A DNA stretch of 48,025 bases from an uncultured Clostridia bacterium (GCA_944386445.1 CALXBD010000124.1:1-48025), one strand, 5' to 3'. Positions 16,295-25,220 are shown, counted from the first letter of the stretch. Translations and numbers: made by a program. Notes: generated from the sequence alone by a model not told the origin.

Positions 16295-18508
16295 TCACAG
16301 CACCTGTACAGTTTCTCCGGGCTGACCGGACACTGTCTGCCGGCCACCCTTCCAAGCCAGTTGAGCGGTCTTACCGAAGCCAATGACCACTTTCAGGCTG
16401 GTAAGCTGGCCGTTTTCCCACGCCAGAGAAAGGCTATGTCCGCCGGGAATCCTTACCCCTTCCAAAGAACCGGATTCCCACTGCGCTGGCAGGCCGGAAA
16501 GCAGGTGGGCTGTCCCGTCATAAAAGCTGACCAGCGCTTCGATGCCGGCAGCTACTGCTCCCAGGTTTCCGTCGATCTGGAAAATACGGGGCGGATGGAG
16601 ATCCAAAAGGCTTACCGTAGCAAAATCCTTAATCAAAGCTGTAAAATGCTCATAAAAGTCCGCAGGATTTCCCAAGCGGGCTTCCAGACAGGCAACCCAT
16701 GCACGGCTCCAGCCGGTGTGGCCGCCGCCGTGGGAGAGCCGGTACTCCAGGGAACGGATTCCAGCCTCATATTGTTCCCGGCGGGTGTTCGGCGTAAAGA
16801 GGTCGGACGGATAGATCCCGTACAGGTGAGAAAGGTGCCGGTGACCGGGCTCAGCTTCCGGAAGCTCCCGATCCCACTCCAGCAGCCGTCCGTCAGAGCC
16901 GATGGCAAAAGGCGGAAGATTTTGGCGAATCTCTTCCCACACCGGGATTTGCTCTGCGTCTTCCCCGAGAACTTTTGCGGCTTCAGCAGTATACCCTAAG
17001 GCATCAAAGCAAAGCTGCACATCCATCGCTGAGGATTTTCCAATATAGATCGGATATTTCTCCAGTCCTGCGATGCGGTTTTCCGGAGACTGGCTGGGCA
17101 GAATCTGGTATGTTCCCTGCTCGTCCCGAACAAGATAATCCTCATAAAAACGGGCTGTCTCCCGGAAAAATGGATAGACCCTCCGCAAATAGTCCACATC
17201 GCCGCTGTAAATCCAGTGCTCCCACAGAGAACGTGAAATCCATGCTGCCGCTCCGATCCACACTGCGGAGCCCTTTGCTTCCGGCGTAGAAATTCCCCAA
17301 GCGTCGGTCTGAAGCGGCAGGTAGACTCCCCGGCAGCCGTAAAGCCGCATTGCAGCATCCTGCCCACTTTCCAAAAAGCTCAGCACATACCGGGTCAAAG
17401 CCTCCATGCACTCCGGCAGTGCCGCAGGCTCCGCCATCCAATAGTTCATCTGCAGGTTGATATTAAAGTGATAATCGCTCTGCCAGGGCGGATCCATCAG
17501 ATCATTCCATTTTCCCTGCAAGTTGGCAGGCAATTCTCCGCAGATAGAGGAAGAAAGCAGCAGGTACCGTCCATAATCGAAATAAAGCTGGCAAAGGCCA
17601 TTATCCGTCTGGCCCTCCTTGACGCGGCGGACCCGTTCATCCGTAGTCATCGTTTCCAAATTCTGCGCGCTTTCCGACAGCTCCAAGCGAAGCCGGCCCA
17701 TACAGCTGCGAAACTTCTTCTCATGAAGAGCCAGGGCAGCGGAAAATTCGGTTCTTCCTCTAAAGGTTTCCAGTTCCTTCTCCACACCTTTGATTGAGGT
17801 GGCGAGGCCACACCACGCCGTCAAAAAGGTGGCGTTTTCTATCCGCAGAACGCCCTCTCCCGCAGGGGTCACAACGCCATCCGTATCCGTAAAAACCTCT
17901 GTTGCAAAGGAGATTCCTCCTTTAATCGCGCCGTCCAGCCGCAGGAACCCCGGTTCTGTCCGGATTGTCAGCTCTGCATCCTTCTCCGGCTCCCGGTTTA
18001 AAGAAAGAGTTCCGGAAAATGTTCCGTCCCCTGTCCAGCGGCACAGAATCTGCCCTCCTGCACAATCAGCAAAGAATTCTCCTTTCACCTTCCGGCCATC
18101 CGCAGTCCGGCAGACTGTTACCAGTCCCGTTTCCAGCTCCAAAGAGCGGCTTTCAAATTGCACATCTCCATCCGGCCGGAACCAAAGCTCTCCCGCAGGC
18201 TGGTACGGGTCAACATCGTTGGGCTTTCCGGTGACGCCGCCGCCACCGCCAAAATACCGGTTGGCCAGTTCGGCTGCTTCCTGCCAATCTGCCCGCTCGA
18301 TGCAGGCGCGCACCTCAGGGAGATGGGCAGCGTTATCCTCGCACCGACGGTCCCGATGCTGCCCTTTCCAAAGCCACTCGTGATTCAGGGTCAGGCGGTC
18401 GTACCCGCTTTCGCCCCATACCATGGCTGCTATCCGGCCGTTGCCGATTGGAAGCCCTTCCATCCATTCTGCGGGCGGTGTATGATATATCATCTCTGTC
18501 TGTCTCAT
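16295..18508 (-). CDS. Glycoside hydrolase family 95 (alpha-L-fucosidase-type)
   Basis: A 737-aa enzyme with clear similarity to GH95, inverting enzymes that remove terminal alpha-1,2-linked L-fucose (some act on L-galactose). It opens with the N-terminal beta-sandwich signature (PAEWMEGLPIGNGRIAAM), then a linker, an (alpha/alpha)6 barrel with NINLQMNYWMAEP (active-site Asn region), HGGGHTGWSRAW and FQIDGNLGA, and a C-terminal beta domain. The ATG at 18508 follows GGAGGTACAAT; a long upstream extension of the frame crosses the promoter and marR. No signal peptide is seen, so it probably acts on imported oligosaccharides inside the cell. L-fucose isomerase lies 15 kb away. Confidence 0.92.
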   Translation of the reverse strand: MRQTEMIYHTPPAEWMEGLPIGNGRIAAMVWGESGYDRLTLNHEWLWKGQHRDRRCEDNAAHLPEVRACIERADWQEAAELANRYFGGGGGVTGKPNDVDPYQPAGELWFRPDGDVQFESRSLELETGLVTVCRTADGRKVKGEFFADCAGGQILCRWTGDGTFSGTLSLNREPEKDAELTIRTEPGFLRLDGAIKGGISFATEVFTDTDGVVTPAGEGVLRIENATFLTAWCGLATSIKGVEKELETFRGRTEFSAALALHEKKFRSCMGRLRLELSESAQNLETMTTDERVRRVKEGQTDNGLCQLYFDYGRYLLLSSSICGELPANLQGKWNDLMDPPWQSDYHFNINLQMNYWMAEPAALPECMEALTRYVLSFLESGQDAAMRLYGCRGVYLPLQTDAWGISTPEAKGSAVWIGAAAWISRSLWEHWIYSGDVDYLRRVYPFFRETARFYEDYLVRDEQGTYQILPSQSPENRIAGLEKYPIYIGKSSAMDVQLCFDALGYTAEAAKVLGEDAEQIPVWEEIRQNLPPFAIGSDGRLLEWDRELPEAEPGHRHLSHLYGIYPSDLFTPNTRREQYEAGIRSLEYRLSHGGGHTGWSRAWVACLEARLGNPADFYEHFTALIKDFATVSLLDLHPPRIFQIDGNLGAVAAGIEALVSFYDGTAHLLSGLPAQWESGSLEGVRIPGGHSLSLAWENGQLTSLKVVIGFGKTAQLAWKGGRQTVSGQPGETVQVL

Positions 18509-18560
18509 ATTGTACCTCCGAATTGTTCCATAGTCTGCGATGGCATTCCTATTCTTTTTT

Positions 18561-18588
18561 ATTGTAACAGAAAAAAACAGCTTGTCAA
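18561..18588 (-). promoter_or_regulatory. Promoter of the GH95 unit
   Basis: On the minus strand TTGACA (18583-18588), a 16-nt spacer and TACAAT (18561-18566). It is divergent from the marR promoter. Confidence 0.8.
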
Positions 18589-18610
18589 CGAAAAAACTAT
18601 TCTTTTCTCC

Positions 18611-18640
18611 TTGACAGTTCCACAGAATCGATGCTATACT
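18611..18640 (+). promoter_or_regulatory. Promoter of the marR-ABC operon
   Basis: TTGACA (18611-18616), an 18-nt spacer and TATACT (18635-18640). Transcription should begin around 18647. Confidence 0.85.
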
Positions 18641-18650
18641 ATTAAAGAAA

Positions 18651-18664
18651 GTTGCACACGCAAC
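18651..18664 (+). promoter_or_regulatory. Likely MarR operator GTTGC-N4-GCAAC
   Basis: The perfect inverted repeat GTTGCACACGCAAC sits just after the expected transcription start and before marR. MarR-type regulators usually bind short inverted repeats that overlap their own promoter, so this is the best candidate for autorepression of marR and the exporter. Confidence 0.6.
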
Positions 18665-18688
18665 GATTTTGTGAGAGGAAGATTGTTT

Positions 18689-19150
18689 ATGGATTCCTTT
18701 ATGCGCTGCGTCAGCCGTACTGCCCGGTGCGCCGCCCTGTACCGCGGAGAAAAACTGGAAGGAATCGGCCTGAACGGCGGACAGCATACCTATATACTGA
18801 ATATTTGCCGAAATCCCGGCATTTCTCAGGAACAGCTGTCCAGGCTTCTCTACATCAATAAGTCCAATGTCGCCCGCCAGCTGGCAAATTTAGAGCAAAA
18901 TGGATTTGTCACCCGTATCCCCGACGCCGAAGACCGCCGAATTCTTCGGGTTCACCCCACTCAAAAAGCGTTGGATGCCTGTCCTGTTGTGCAAAGGGTC
19001 TTGGTCGACTGGCAAAATTATGCCATGGCGGATTTTAGCCCGGAAGAACGGGAACAGTTAACCACACTGATGCAGCGTGTCATGGAACGGGCTGCCGCTT
19101 ATGCCGAAAATCGGCTCCAGCCGGAAAATGAAGGCGGTGAAAAGCCGTGA
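18689..19150 (+). CDS. MarR family transcriptional regulator
   Basis: A 153-aa winged-helix regulator. The helix-turn-helix lies around ISQEQLSRLLYINKSNVARQ, and the wing contains the MarR-typical basic run DAEDRRILRVHPT. Flanking helices form the dimer interface. The ATG at 18689 follows GAGAGGAAGATTGTTT. Its stop overlaps the GTG start of the first exporter gene by four bases (GTGA), so the two are translationally coupled. MarR proteins in this position usually repress a linked multidrug-type ABC exporter until a small molecule binds; the inducer here is unknown. Confidence 0.93.
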   Translation: MDSFMRCVSRTARCAALYRGEKLEGIGLNGGQHTYILNICRNPGISQEQLSRLLYINKSNVARQLANLEQNGFVTRIPDAEDRRILRVHPTQKALDACPVVQRVLVDWQNYAMADFSPEEREQLTTLMQRVMERAAAYAENRLQPENEGGEKP

Positions 19151-20862
19151 ATCTTCTTAAAAAGTATCTCGGGCCTTATATTGGCCAGATGTGCGGCGGC
19201 ATGACGGTAAAGTTTATCGGTACGATTATGGATCTGCTGCTGCCGTGGTGTCTTGCACACATTGTGGATGATGTAATGCCCCTGCGGAATATCGGGTTGA
19301 TTGTATTTTGGGGTATCCTGATGGCAATTTTCTCCGTGATTGCCTTATTGGGAAACGTAATTGCCAACCGGATGGCTTCCAAAGTCGCACGGAATACCAC
19401 CGAACGAATCCGCAAGGATCTGTTTGCAAAAATCATGTCCTTATCCTGCGCGCAGGCCGACAGCTTCACAATTCCTTCGCTGATTTCACGGCTCACTTCG
19501 GACACCTATAACGTCCACGGTATGGTCGGAATGATGCAGCGGCTGGGAATTCGCGCCCCGATCCTTCTGTTGGGTGGGATCGTGGTCACCTTGACGCTAG
19601 AACCAGTGCTGGCACTGATTCTCATCGCCTGTCTGCCGCTGATGGTACTGGTCATCGTCACCGTTTCCCGAAAAGGCATTCCCCTTTACACCAATCTGCA
19701 GAAGGGTGTGGATAAACTGGTCCAGACCGTCCGGGAAAATGTCACCGGCATTCGGGTTATCAAGGCCCTCTCCAAGACGGATTATGAAAAGAATCGCTTT
19801 GATCGGGTCAACAAGGATGTCGTTGCACGGGAGAAAAAGGCGGGTCTGACGATGGCGGTCACCAACCCCACCATGAACCTTTTCCTGAATTTGGGAATGA
19901 CCTTGATTATTCTGGTGGGCGCTTTCCGGGTAAACGGCGGCATCAGCCAGCCGGGTAAAATTATTGCTTTCATGAACTATTTTACCATTATTCTGAATGC
20001 TGTGCTGTCCATCAACCGGATGTTTGTCATGGCTTCCAAAGGAATCGCCTCCGCGGGGAGGATCGATGAAGTCCTGCAGACACCTGAGGATCTGCAGCCT
20101 CAACTTTCCGACGCCAAAGAAGAGGAAGCCCATGTGGTATTTGACCATGTCTCCTTCTCCTATTTGAAAAAGGAAGATAATCTGACGGATATTTCCTTCT
20201 CGCTGAAAAGAGGTGAAACTCTCGGCATTATCGGTGAAACCGGTTCGGGAAAAAGTACCATCGTCAACCTGCTGATGCGGCTCTATCAAGCGGATGAAGG
20301 CAGTATCCGCATCGGTGGCCGGGATGTCAATTCCATCCCGCCGGAGGAGCTTCACATGAAATTCGGAGTGGTATTTCAGCATGATATTCTCTACGCCGAT
20401 ACCATTGCGGAAAATATCTCCTTCGGCCGCAACCTGCCGGAGGATGAACTGAAACTGGCCGCAGCGGATGCCCAGGCAGAAGAATTTATCTCCTCGCTCC
20501 CGGAAGGGCTGGAACATATGCTGACCATCAAAGGCTCCAATTTGAGCGGTGGCCAGAAGCAACGGCTGCTGATTGCCAGAGCGCTGGCAGGAAAGCCGGA
20601 GATCCTGATTTTGGACGATTCATCAAGCGCGTTGGACTACAAAACCGATGCGCGGCTACGGGCGGCCATCCGGGCGCATTTCCAGGGGACTACGTCCATT
20701 ATCATCGCGCAGCGGGTCAGCTCGATCCTGCATGCGGACCACATTCTGGTGCTGGAGGACGGGAAAGAAATTGGCTATGGTACCCATGAGGAATTGATGA
20801 AAACCTGCCCTACATATCAGGAAATCAGCCAGTCGCAGATGGGAGGCGGAGAAATTGCATAA
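19147..20862 (+). CDS. ABC exporter half-transporter, subunit A (degenerate ATP site)
   Basis: A 571-aa half-transporter: an N-terminal six-helix exporter domain (about 10-300) and a nucleotide-binding domain (about 330-565). Walker A is GETGSGKST (about 361) and the signature is canonical LSGGQ (about 466). Walker B ends LILDDSSS, so the catalytic Glu is Asp, and the switch His is Gln (IIIAQRVSS, about 520). The GTG start overlaps the marR stop, and its own stop overlaps the next gene. In known heterodimeric exporters the subunit with these changes supplies the LSGGQ for the active site and keeps its own site non-hydrolytic. The substrate is unknown; multidrug or peptide-like efflux is likely. 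Confidence 0.93.
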   Translation: MNLLKKYLGPYIGQMCGGMTVKFIGTIMDLLLPWCLAHIVDDVMPLRNIGLIVFWGILMAIFSVIALLGNVIANRMASKVARNTTERIRKDLFAKIMSLSCAQADSFTIPSLISRLTSDTYNVHGMVGMMQRLGIRAPILLLGGIVVTLTLEPVLALILIACLPLMVLVIVTVSRKGIPLYTNLQKGVDKLVQTVRENVTGIRVIKALSKTDYEKNRFDRVNKDVVAREKKAGLTMAVTNPTMNLFLNLGMTLIILVGAFRVNGGISQPGKIIAFMNYFTIILNAVLSINRMFVMASKGIASAGRIDEVLQTPEDLQPQLSDAKEEEAHVVFDHVSFSYLKKEDNLTDISFSLKRGETLGIIGETGSGKSTIVNLLMRLYQADEGSIRIGGRDVNSIPPEELHMKFGVVFQHDILYADTIAENISFGRNLPEDELKLAAADAQAEEFISSLPEGLEHMLTIKGSNLSGGQKQRLLIARALAGKPEILILDDSSSALDYKTDARLRAAIRAHFQGTTSIIIAQRVSSILHADHILVLEDGKEIGYGTHEELMKTCPTYQEISQSQMGGGEIA

Positions 20863-22642
20863 CCGTCGTGACAATTTTCATTCTGAAAGCCGCAAGATTC
20901 CCCGGCCTAAAAAGCGCTATCTGATGCTCAGGCTCTGCAAATACTTTGTGCAGCACCCTTTCCTGGTTCTGGCTGCCATTGCCCTTACCGTGGGAAGCAA
21001 TTTGCTGGCATTGGTAGGGCCTTCCCTGTCCGGAAAGGCCATCGACGCGATCCAGCCCGGCCCCGGAGCTGTCGTGTTTCAGCAGGTTTTCTACTACTGT
21101 GGGCTGATGATCCTTTTTTACGCAGGATCATCGCTGCTGTCCTACATTCTGTCCGCGCTGATGATCAATCTCAGCCAGAAAATCATCTACCAAATGCGGA
21201 AAGAGGTTTTCAATAACCTCCTGGATCTGCCGGTGAACTACTTCGACCAGCACCAGACCGGCGATATCCTCAGCCGGCTGTCTTATGATATCGATACCGT
21301 AAACGCTTCCCTCTCCAACGACCTGCTGCAGATCTGCACCAGTATCATTACGGTGGTAGGTTCCTTTATTATGATGGTCCGGATCTCTCCGCCGCTGGTA
21401 ACGGTATTTATCTTTACAATTCCGGCTTCTATTCTGTTTACGCGGTATCGTTCCCGGAAAGTCCGGCCCCTGTTCCGGAAACGTTCCGAAAAACTGGGCG
21501 AACTGAACGGCTATGCGGAAGAGATTATCTCCGGCCACAAGACCATCAAGGCCTACCACAGGGAAGAGACCATGGAAGGCCGCTTTAACACCCGCAACAC
21601 CGACGCGGTAGACGCTTACTACAATGCTGATTATTACGGCAGTGTCACCGGCCCCTGTGTCAACTTTATCAATAACCTGTCTTTTACCCTGATCAGTATT
21701 TTTGGAGCAATCCTGTTCCTGCAGGGAATGCTGACCCTGGGAACCATTTCCACATTTATCCTTTATTCAAGGAAATTCTCCGGTCCTATCAACGAAGCTG
21801 CCAACATTATCAGTGAGCTTCAGTCGGCTTTTTCAGCTGCGGAACGGGTTTTCCGGCTTATTGACGAAGAACCTGAAAAGGCGGATGCCCCTGGTGCAGC
21901 TGTGCTTACCGAAACCAATGGCTGTGTGACCATGGACCATATCCGGTTCGGATATCTGCCCGGCCAAACCATTATTCACGACCTGAGCCTGAAGGCTCCG
22001 GGGGGATGTACGGTAGCAATCGTAGGGCATACCGGCGCAGGTAAAACCACACTCATTAACCTGCTGATGCGGTTTTATGATCCTCAAAGCGGTGTGATTG
22101 CAGTGGATGGGAAAGATATCCAGGAGCTGACCCGGAAAAGCCTGCGGTTATCATACGCCATGGTTTTGCAGGACACCTGGCTGTTCAGCGGAACAATTTT
22201 CGAAAATATTGCCTACGGCCGTCCCGATGCAACCATGGAGGAAGTTATAGCTGCAGCAAAAGCAGCCCACATTCACAATTATATTACCCGCCTTCCGGAT
22301 GGCTACAATACGTTAATTAATGAAGACGGTCTGAACATTTCTCAAGGCCAAAAGCAGCTGATGACCATCGCACGCGCTATGCTGCTGGATGCCAAAATGT
22401 TGATTTTGGACGAAGCAACCTCCAATGTGGACACCCAGACGGAAATGAAAATCCAGGCTGCCATGCAGGAGCTGATGAAAGGAAAAACCTGCTTTGTAAT
22501 TGCTCACCGGCTGTCCACCATTCAAAACGCGGACACGATTCTGGTTGTGGATGGCGGCGACATTGTAGAGCAGGGAACCCATCGGGAACTAATGGCGAAA
22601 AATGGCTATTATGCTGCACTTTACAATGCACAGTTCCAATAA
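20855..22642 (+). CDS. ABC exporter half-transporter, subunit B (catalytic ATP site)
   Basis: A 595-aa half-transporter with the same layout as its neighbour. Walker A is GHTGAGKTT (about 391), Walker B is LILDEATSN with the catalytic Glu (about 517), and the switch His is present (VIAHRLST, about 550). Its signature is the divergent NISQGQ (about 495) instead of LSGGQ. The defects are exactly complementary to those of subunit A, so the pair should make one working and one degenerate ATP site. The TTG start at 20855 follows GGGAGGCGGAGAAA and overlaps the upstream stop by 8 bases. A short basic N-terminal tail precedes the first membrane helix. Confidence 0.93.
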   Translation: MHNRRDNFHSESRKIPRPKKRYLMLRLCKYFVQHPFLVLAAIALTVGSNLLALVGPSLSGKAIDAIQPGPGAVVFQQVFYYCGLMILFYAGSSLLSYILSALMINLSQKIIYQMRKEVFNNLLDLPVNYFDQHQTGDILSRLSYDIDTVNASLSNDLLQICTSIITVVGSFIMMVRISPPLVTVFIFTIPASILFTRYRSRKVRPLFRKRSEKLGELNGYAEEIISGHKTIKAYHREETMEGRFNTRNTDAVDAYYNADYYGSVTGPCVNFINNLSFTLISIFGAILFLQGMLTLGTISTFILYSRKFSGPINEAANIISELQSAFSAAERVFRLIDEEPEKADAPGAAVLTETNGCVTMDHIRFGYLPGQTIIHDLSLKAPGGCTVAIVGHTGAGKTTLINLLMRFYDPQSGVIAVDGKDIQELTRKSLRLSYAMVLQDTWLFSGTIFENIAYGRPDATMEEVIAAAKAAHIHNYITRLPDGYNTLINEDGLNISQGQKQLMTIARAMLLDAKMLILDEATSNVDTQTEMKIQAAMQELMKGKTCFVIAHRLSTIQNADTILVVDGGDIVEQGTHRELMAKNGYYAALYNAQFQ

Positions 22643-22667
22643 AAATTCACACACCAATGGGGAATTT

Positions 22668-23003
22668 ATGATGCGGAATGATTTTATTTATTCACCAATG
22701 GCTGTCGGCCATGGTGATGAGCAAGCTGCCGGTTCAAGCGAAGAATCTTTAAAGGGCAAATACCCTTGTCCATGCTGTAAGTGTATCACGCTGCCCGTTC
22801 CGCCGGAAGAAGCAATTGCATATATTTGTCCTGTATGCTTTTGGGAAAATGATGTTTTTATTTCCGGCGACGACGAGGAGAGCGATGAAAACCATGGAAT
22901 GACCTTGAATGAGGCACAGGCAAATTATCGGAAAATTGGTGCCTGTTCACCGGATTTGTTAAAGCATGTAAGAAAACCCAAACCGGAAGAGGTTCCAAAA
23001 TGA
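22668..23003 (+). CDS. CPCC family cysteine-rich protein
   Basis: A 111-aa soluble protein. The core KYPCPCCKCITLPVP, followed by YICPVCFWENDV, gives paired CxC/CxxC-type motifs typical of the CPCC family (PF14206), probably a small zinc-binding domain. The acidic segment GDDEESDENHG and NEAQANYRKIGAC also recur in that family. The start at 22668 follows TGGGGAATTT; a second ATG follows immediately. It lies 25 bp after the exporter and may be co-transcribed, though a functional link is not implied. No function is established for the family. Confidence 0.85.
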   Translation: MMRNDFIYSPMAVGHGDEQAAGSSEESLKGKYPCPCCKCITLPVPPEEAIAYICPVCFWENDVFISGDDEESDENHGMTLNEAQANYRKIGACSPDLLKHVRKPKPEEVPK

Positions 23004-23004
23004 T

Positions 23005-23049
23005 AAAAGCCGCTGACTTCACACAACAATGTGAAATCAGCGGCTTTTT
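23005..23049. terminator. Bidirectional terminator between CPCC and HAD-GNAT genes
   Basis: AAAAGCCGCTGA pairs with TCAGCGGCTTTT, with an inner TTCACA/TGTGAA pair and a T-run on each strand. The two genes converge here. Confidence 0.88.
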
Positions 23050-23056
23050 GCTTCCT

Positions 23057-24280
23057 CTAAACTCTTTTCTCCATGGGGTAGTGAGGAATACCCACTTCCT
23101 GAAACTCTCCGCCGGTCATTTTAAAGCCCAGCTTTTCATAAAATCCTAGAGCTGTTTTCCGGGCGTGAAGCTGAATCCGATCTGCTCCTAACTGGCAGGC
23201 TTTTTTCTCCGCAAACACGGCAAGATCTCTGCCAAGACCCTGTCCCCGAAAAGCCTCCCGCACTGCAACCTGCATCATGCGCACTGTTTTTCCATCGCTC
23301 TGGGGCTGCAATACCGCGCATCCCAACAGCCAGTTTCCGTCAAAAATTCCCAAATGGCAGCATTTTCCTTCCCCCGAAAGATCATCGTCAGCCAAGCTTC
23401 GGCCTATGGGACGACGCAAAATCTCATCCCGCAAGGACAGTTCATCCTGATATTCCGGACTCCCGAACGCGATTTCCCGGCAGTCCGGACAAAATGACAG
23501 CCCCACCTTCTCCCGGATGACACGCATCACCCCGTTTTCGTCATTGGATGGCGCTTCAAACCGAGCAGCTGCCTTCAGGAGCGGATGAGCATTGGCCATG
23601 GCGTAACTGTAATAGCAGCTTTTCATCATTTCCAGATCGTTTAAATAGTCCCCAAAGGCCATGGTTTCCTCCGGGGAAACACCAAACAGCTTTTCTAAAG
23701 CCTCCAGCGCGGTCCCCTTGGTTACGCCTTTTTCCATTACATCTACCCAATGGTCGCCGGATAGAGTTACCGCATACTGGTCTTCCAGCTTTTTCAGCTT
23801 CGGCCATACATTTTCCTCTGCTGAAATCAGATCATACACAGCTACCTTACAGATCCGATCCTTTACATTTAGTAAATCATCGACAATTTCATACTTTTTG
23901 TAATACATCCCGACATTTTGAATCAGTTCTGGATCCCGTCCTTCTATATATGCCGAATGGACGCCGCAAAGAACTGCACTGGCTCCCGGAACTTTCCGAA
24001 CGGCTCCTACGATTTCCTTAAAATGAGCCGCTGGCATCTCCTCCAAAATGACCGGCTTCCCCTGGTCAAACACCATGGTTCCGTTTTCACTGAGAAAGGT
24101 TACCTGATCCGCGACCTCCTCAAATTGGGCTTCCAGATTATAATACTGCCGCCCGCTGGCTACCACAAACCGGACGTCCTTCTCCCGCAGCTGACGGAGC
24201 ATCGAAAACAAACCTTCCGGAAGGCGTTTCCGACTGTCAAGCAAAGTTCCATCCATATCAGCGGCAATCAAATGGATCAT
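23057..24280 (-). CDS. Cof-type HAD-IIB phosphatase fused to a GNAT acetyltransferase
   Basis: A 407-aa two-domain protein. Residues 1 to about 270 are a Cof-type HAD phosphatase of subclass IIB: nucleophile motif AADMDGTLLD (Asp 8), VVASGRQ, a cap domain, Lys in EKGVTKGTAL, and AFGDYLNDLEM for metal binding. From about 278 to the end is a GNAT domain beginning FGSPEYQDELSLRDEILR, with acetyl-CoA motif VREAFRGQGLGRDL and a late HARKTALGFYEKLGFK. Stand-alone versions of both domains are common; the fusion is unusual. The ATG at 24280 follows GAAGGAGGACAAAA. It lies downstream of folT beyond a terminator. Substrates of both halves are unknown. Confidence 0.9.
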   Translation of the reverse strand: MIHLIAADMDGTLLDSRKRLPEGLFSMLRQLREKDVRFVVASGRQYYNLEAQFEEVADQVTFLSENGTMVFDQGKPVILEEMPAAHFKEIVGAVRKVPGASAVLCGVHSAYIEGRDPELIQNVGMYYKKYEIVDDLLNVKDRICKVAVYDLISAEENVWPKLKKLEDQYAVTLSGDHWVDVMEKGVTKGTALEALEKLFGVSPEETMAFGDYLNDLEMMKSCYYSYAMANAHPLLKAAARFEAPSNDENGVMRVIREKVGLSFCPDCREIAFGSPEYQDELSLRDEILRRPIGRSLADDDLSGEGKCCHLGIFDGNWLLGCAVLQPQSDGKTVRMMQVAVREAFRGQGLGRDLAVFAEKKACQLGADRIQLHARKTALGFYEKLGFKMTGGEFQEVGIPHYPMEKRV

Positions 24281-24310
24281 TTTTGTCCTCCTTCTTTCAC
24301 AATCTTTCAA

Positions 24311-24343
24311 CAAAAAACCGGGCAGTCATCCCCTTGCCCGGTT
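24311..24343 (-). terminator. Terminator of folT
   Basis: On the minus strand AACCGGGCA pairs with TGCCCGGTT, and TTTTTTG follows. It separates folT from the HAD-GNAT gene. Confidence 0.85.
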
Positions 24344-24351
24344 CTCCAAAA

Positions 24352-25047
24352 TCATTTTAAGTAAGTCCGATAATACCAATAGAATGCGACTGCTGCTGCC
24401 GAGACAATCGCCAATACAATCAGCGCAACCACGTGCCGTTTGGTAAACTGTAACTTCCCCGAAGTGCCATAAGTAAGCTTCATACGATTGGTAATGGGCA
24501 ACATGACATTCAAAAACAGCACCAGCAAAAAGGATTCTGCCGGAAACAGGCAAAGATTTTTGATAATACGCGGCAACGTCAGAAACGCGTATTCTCCTCC
24601 CAAAATCAGCTTGTTATACAGAACCAGCAGCGCGGGATTCAAAATCAGGTTGCAAACAAACATCACCGAAAAACGGGACAGCAACACTCTCCATGTCGAC
24701 AGCTTTGCCCGATACAGAAACAACGCAAAAATCAGGGAACTGGCCATCTCCACAAAAATAAACGGGAAGAAATACGGTCCCACCGGGAACAGCATACATC
24801 CCAGTGTATCAGAGATTGCAGCAGCCAGCAATGCCACTACCGGACCAAATACCATAGCGCCCAGCGCGTTTACAAAAAAGCCTGTGGTAATGTTCAAATA
24901 CGGTCCCACCGGGATCTCGACCGCTTTCAGAGCGACCCGCAGTACAATCATCATCGCGGCGAACGCCAGAATCAAAGGCTTTTTCAGCTCCAGACAGGCC
25001 GTCCGCCAATATTCAGCGCTGAAGGGATTTGCATACAATGTTTTCAA
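24352..25047 (-). CDS. folT: Folate-specific ECF transporter S component
   Basis: A 231-aa membrane protein with about six hydrophobic segments. It matches substrate-binding S components of energy-coupling-factor transporters, folate family; the segment GPYLNITTGFFVNALGAMVFG and the following GPYFFPFIFVE are typical. It would work with a shared EcfA/EcfA'/EcfT module encoded elsewhere. The specificity call is strongly supported by the tetrahydrofolate riboswitch in its leader. Translation starts at TTG 25047, 8 nt after AAGGAGG. It stands alone between its own promoter and a terminator. Confidence 0.9.
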   Translation of the reverse strand: MKTLYANPFSAEYWRTACLELKKPLILAFAAMMIVLRVALKAVEIPVGPYLNITTGFFVNALGAMVFGPVVALLAAAISDTLGCMLFPVGPYFFPFIFVEMASSLIFALFLYRAKLSTWRVLLSRFSVMFVCNLILNPALLVLYNKLILGGEYAFLTLPRIIKNLCLFPAESFLLVLFLNVMLPITNRMKLTYGTSGKLQFTKRHVVALIVLAIVSAAAVAFYWYYRTYLK

Positions 25048-25055
25048 TATTCATA

Positions 25056-25099
25056 CCTCCTTGCAGACATGTCACTCGTAGCCACATACCTGAAGGAGG
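25056..25099 (-). promoter_or_regulatory. Shine-Dalgarno sequestering pair of the THF riboswitch
   Basis: The folT ribosome site AAGGAGG (minus strand, 25056-25062) is perfectly complementary to CCTCCTT (minus strand, 25093-25099) just 3' of the aptamer. Pairing would hide the ribosome site, so the switch probably controls translation; no intrinsic terminator is seen here. Confidence 0.65.
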
Positions 25100-25119
25100 G
25101 GATGCTCCCGGGGGTATAT

Positions 25120-25220
25120 AGCAGCGGGATGCGGGCTTCGCACCGCAAGCCTTAAGGCTTTTCGTCCGCCTGACAACTCCCTGTTCAAGCGGCACTTAAC
25201 GCGCGATACCCTACTCTGCT
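25120..25220 (-). ncRNA. Tetrahydrofolate riboswitch
   Basis: On the minus strand the closing helix is AGCAG (25216-25220) with CTGCT (25120-25124). Inside, the conserved blocks of the THF aptamer appear in order: GAGTAGGGTATCGCGCGTTAAGTG, split here as GAGTAG and CGCGTTAAGTG, then GGGAGTTGTC, GGACGAA, GCGGTG and GCATCCCGCT. The class is known upstream of folT and folate genes in Firmicutes, and folT follows directly. Confidence 0.92.

Noticed and set aside
18509-18787. Upstream extension of the GH95 gene
   Set aside because: It crosses the GH95 promoter, the marR promoter and the first part of marR; the start with GGAGG at 18508 is clear.
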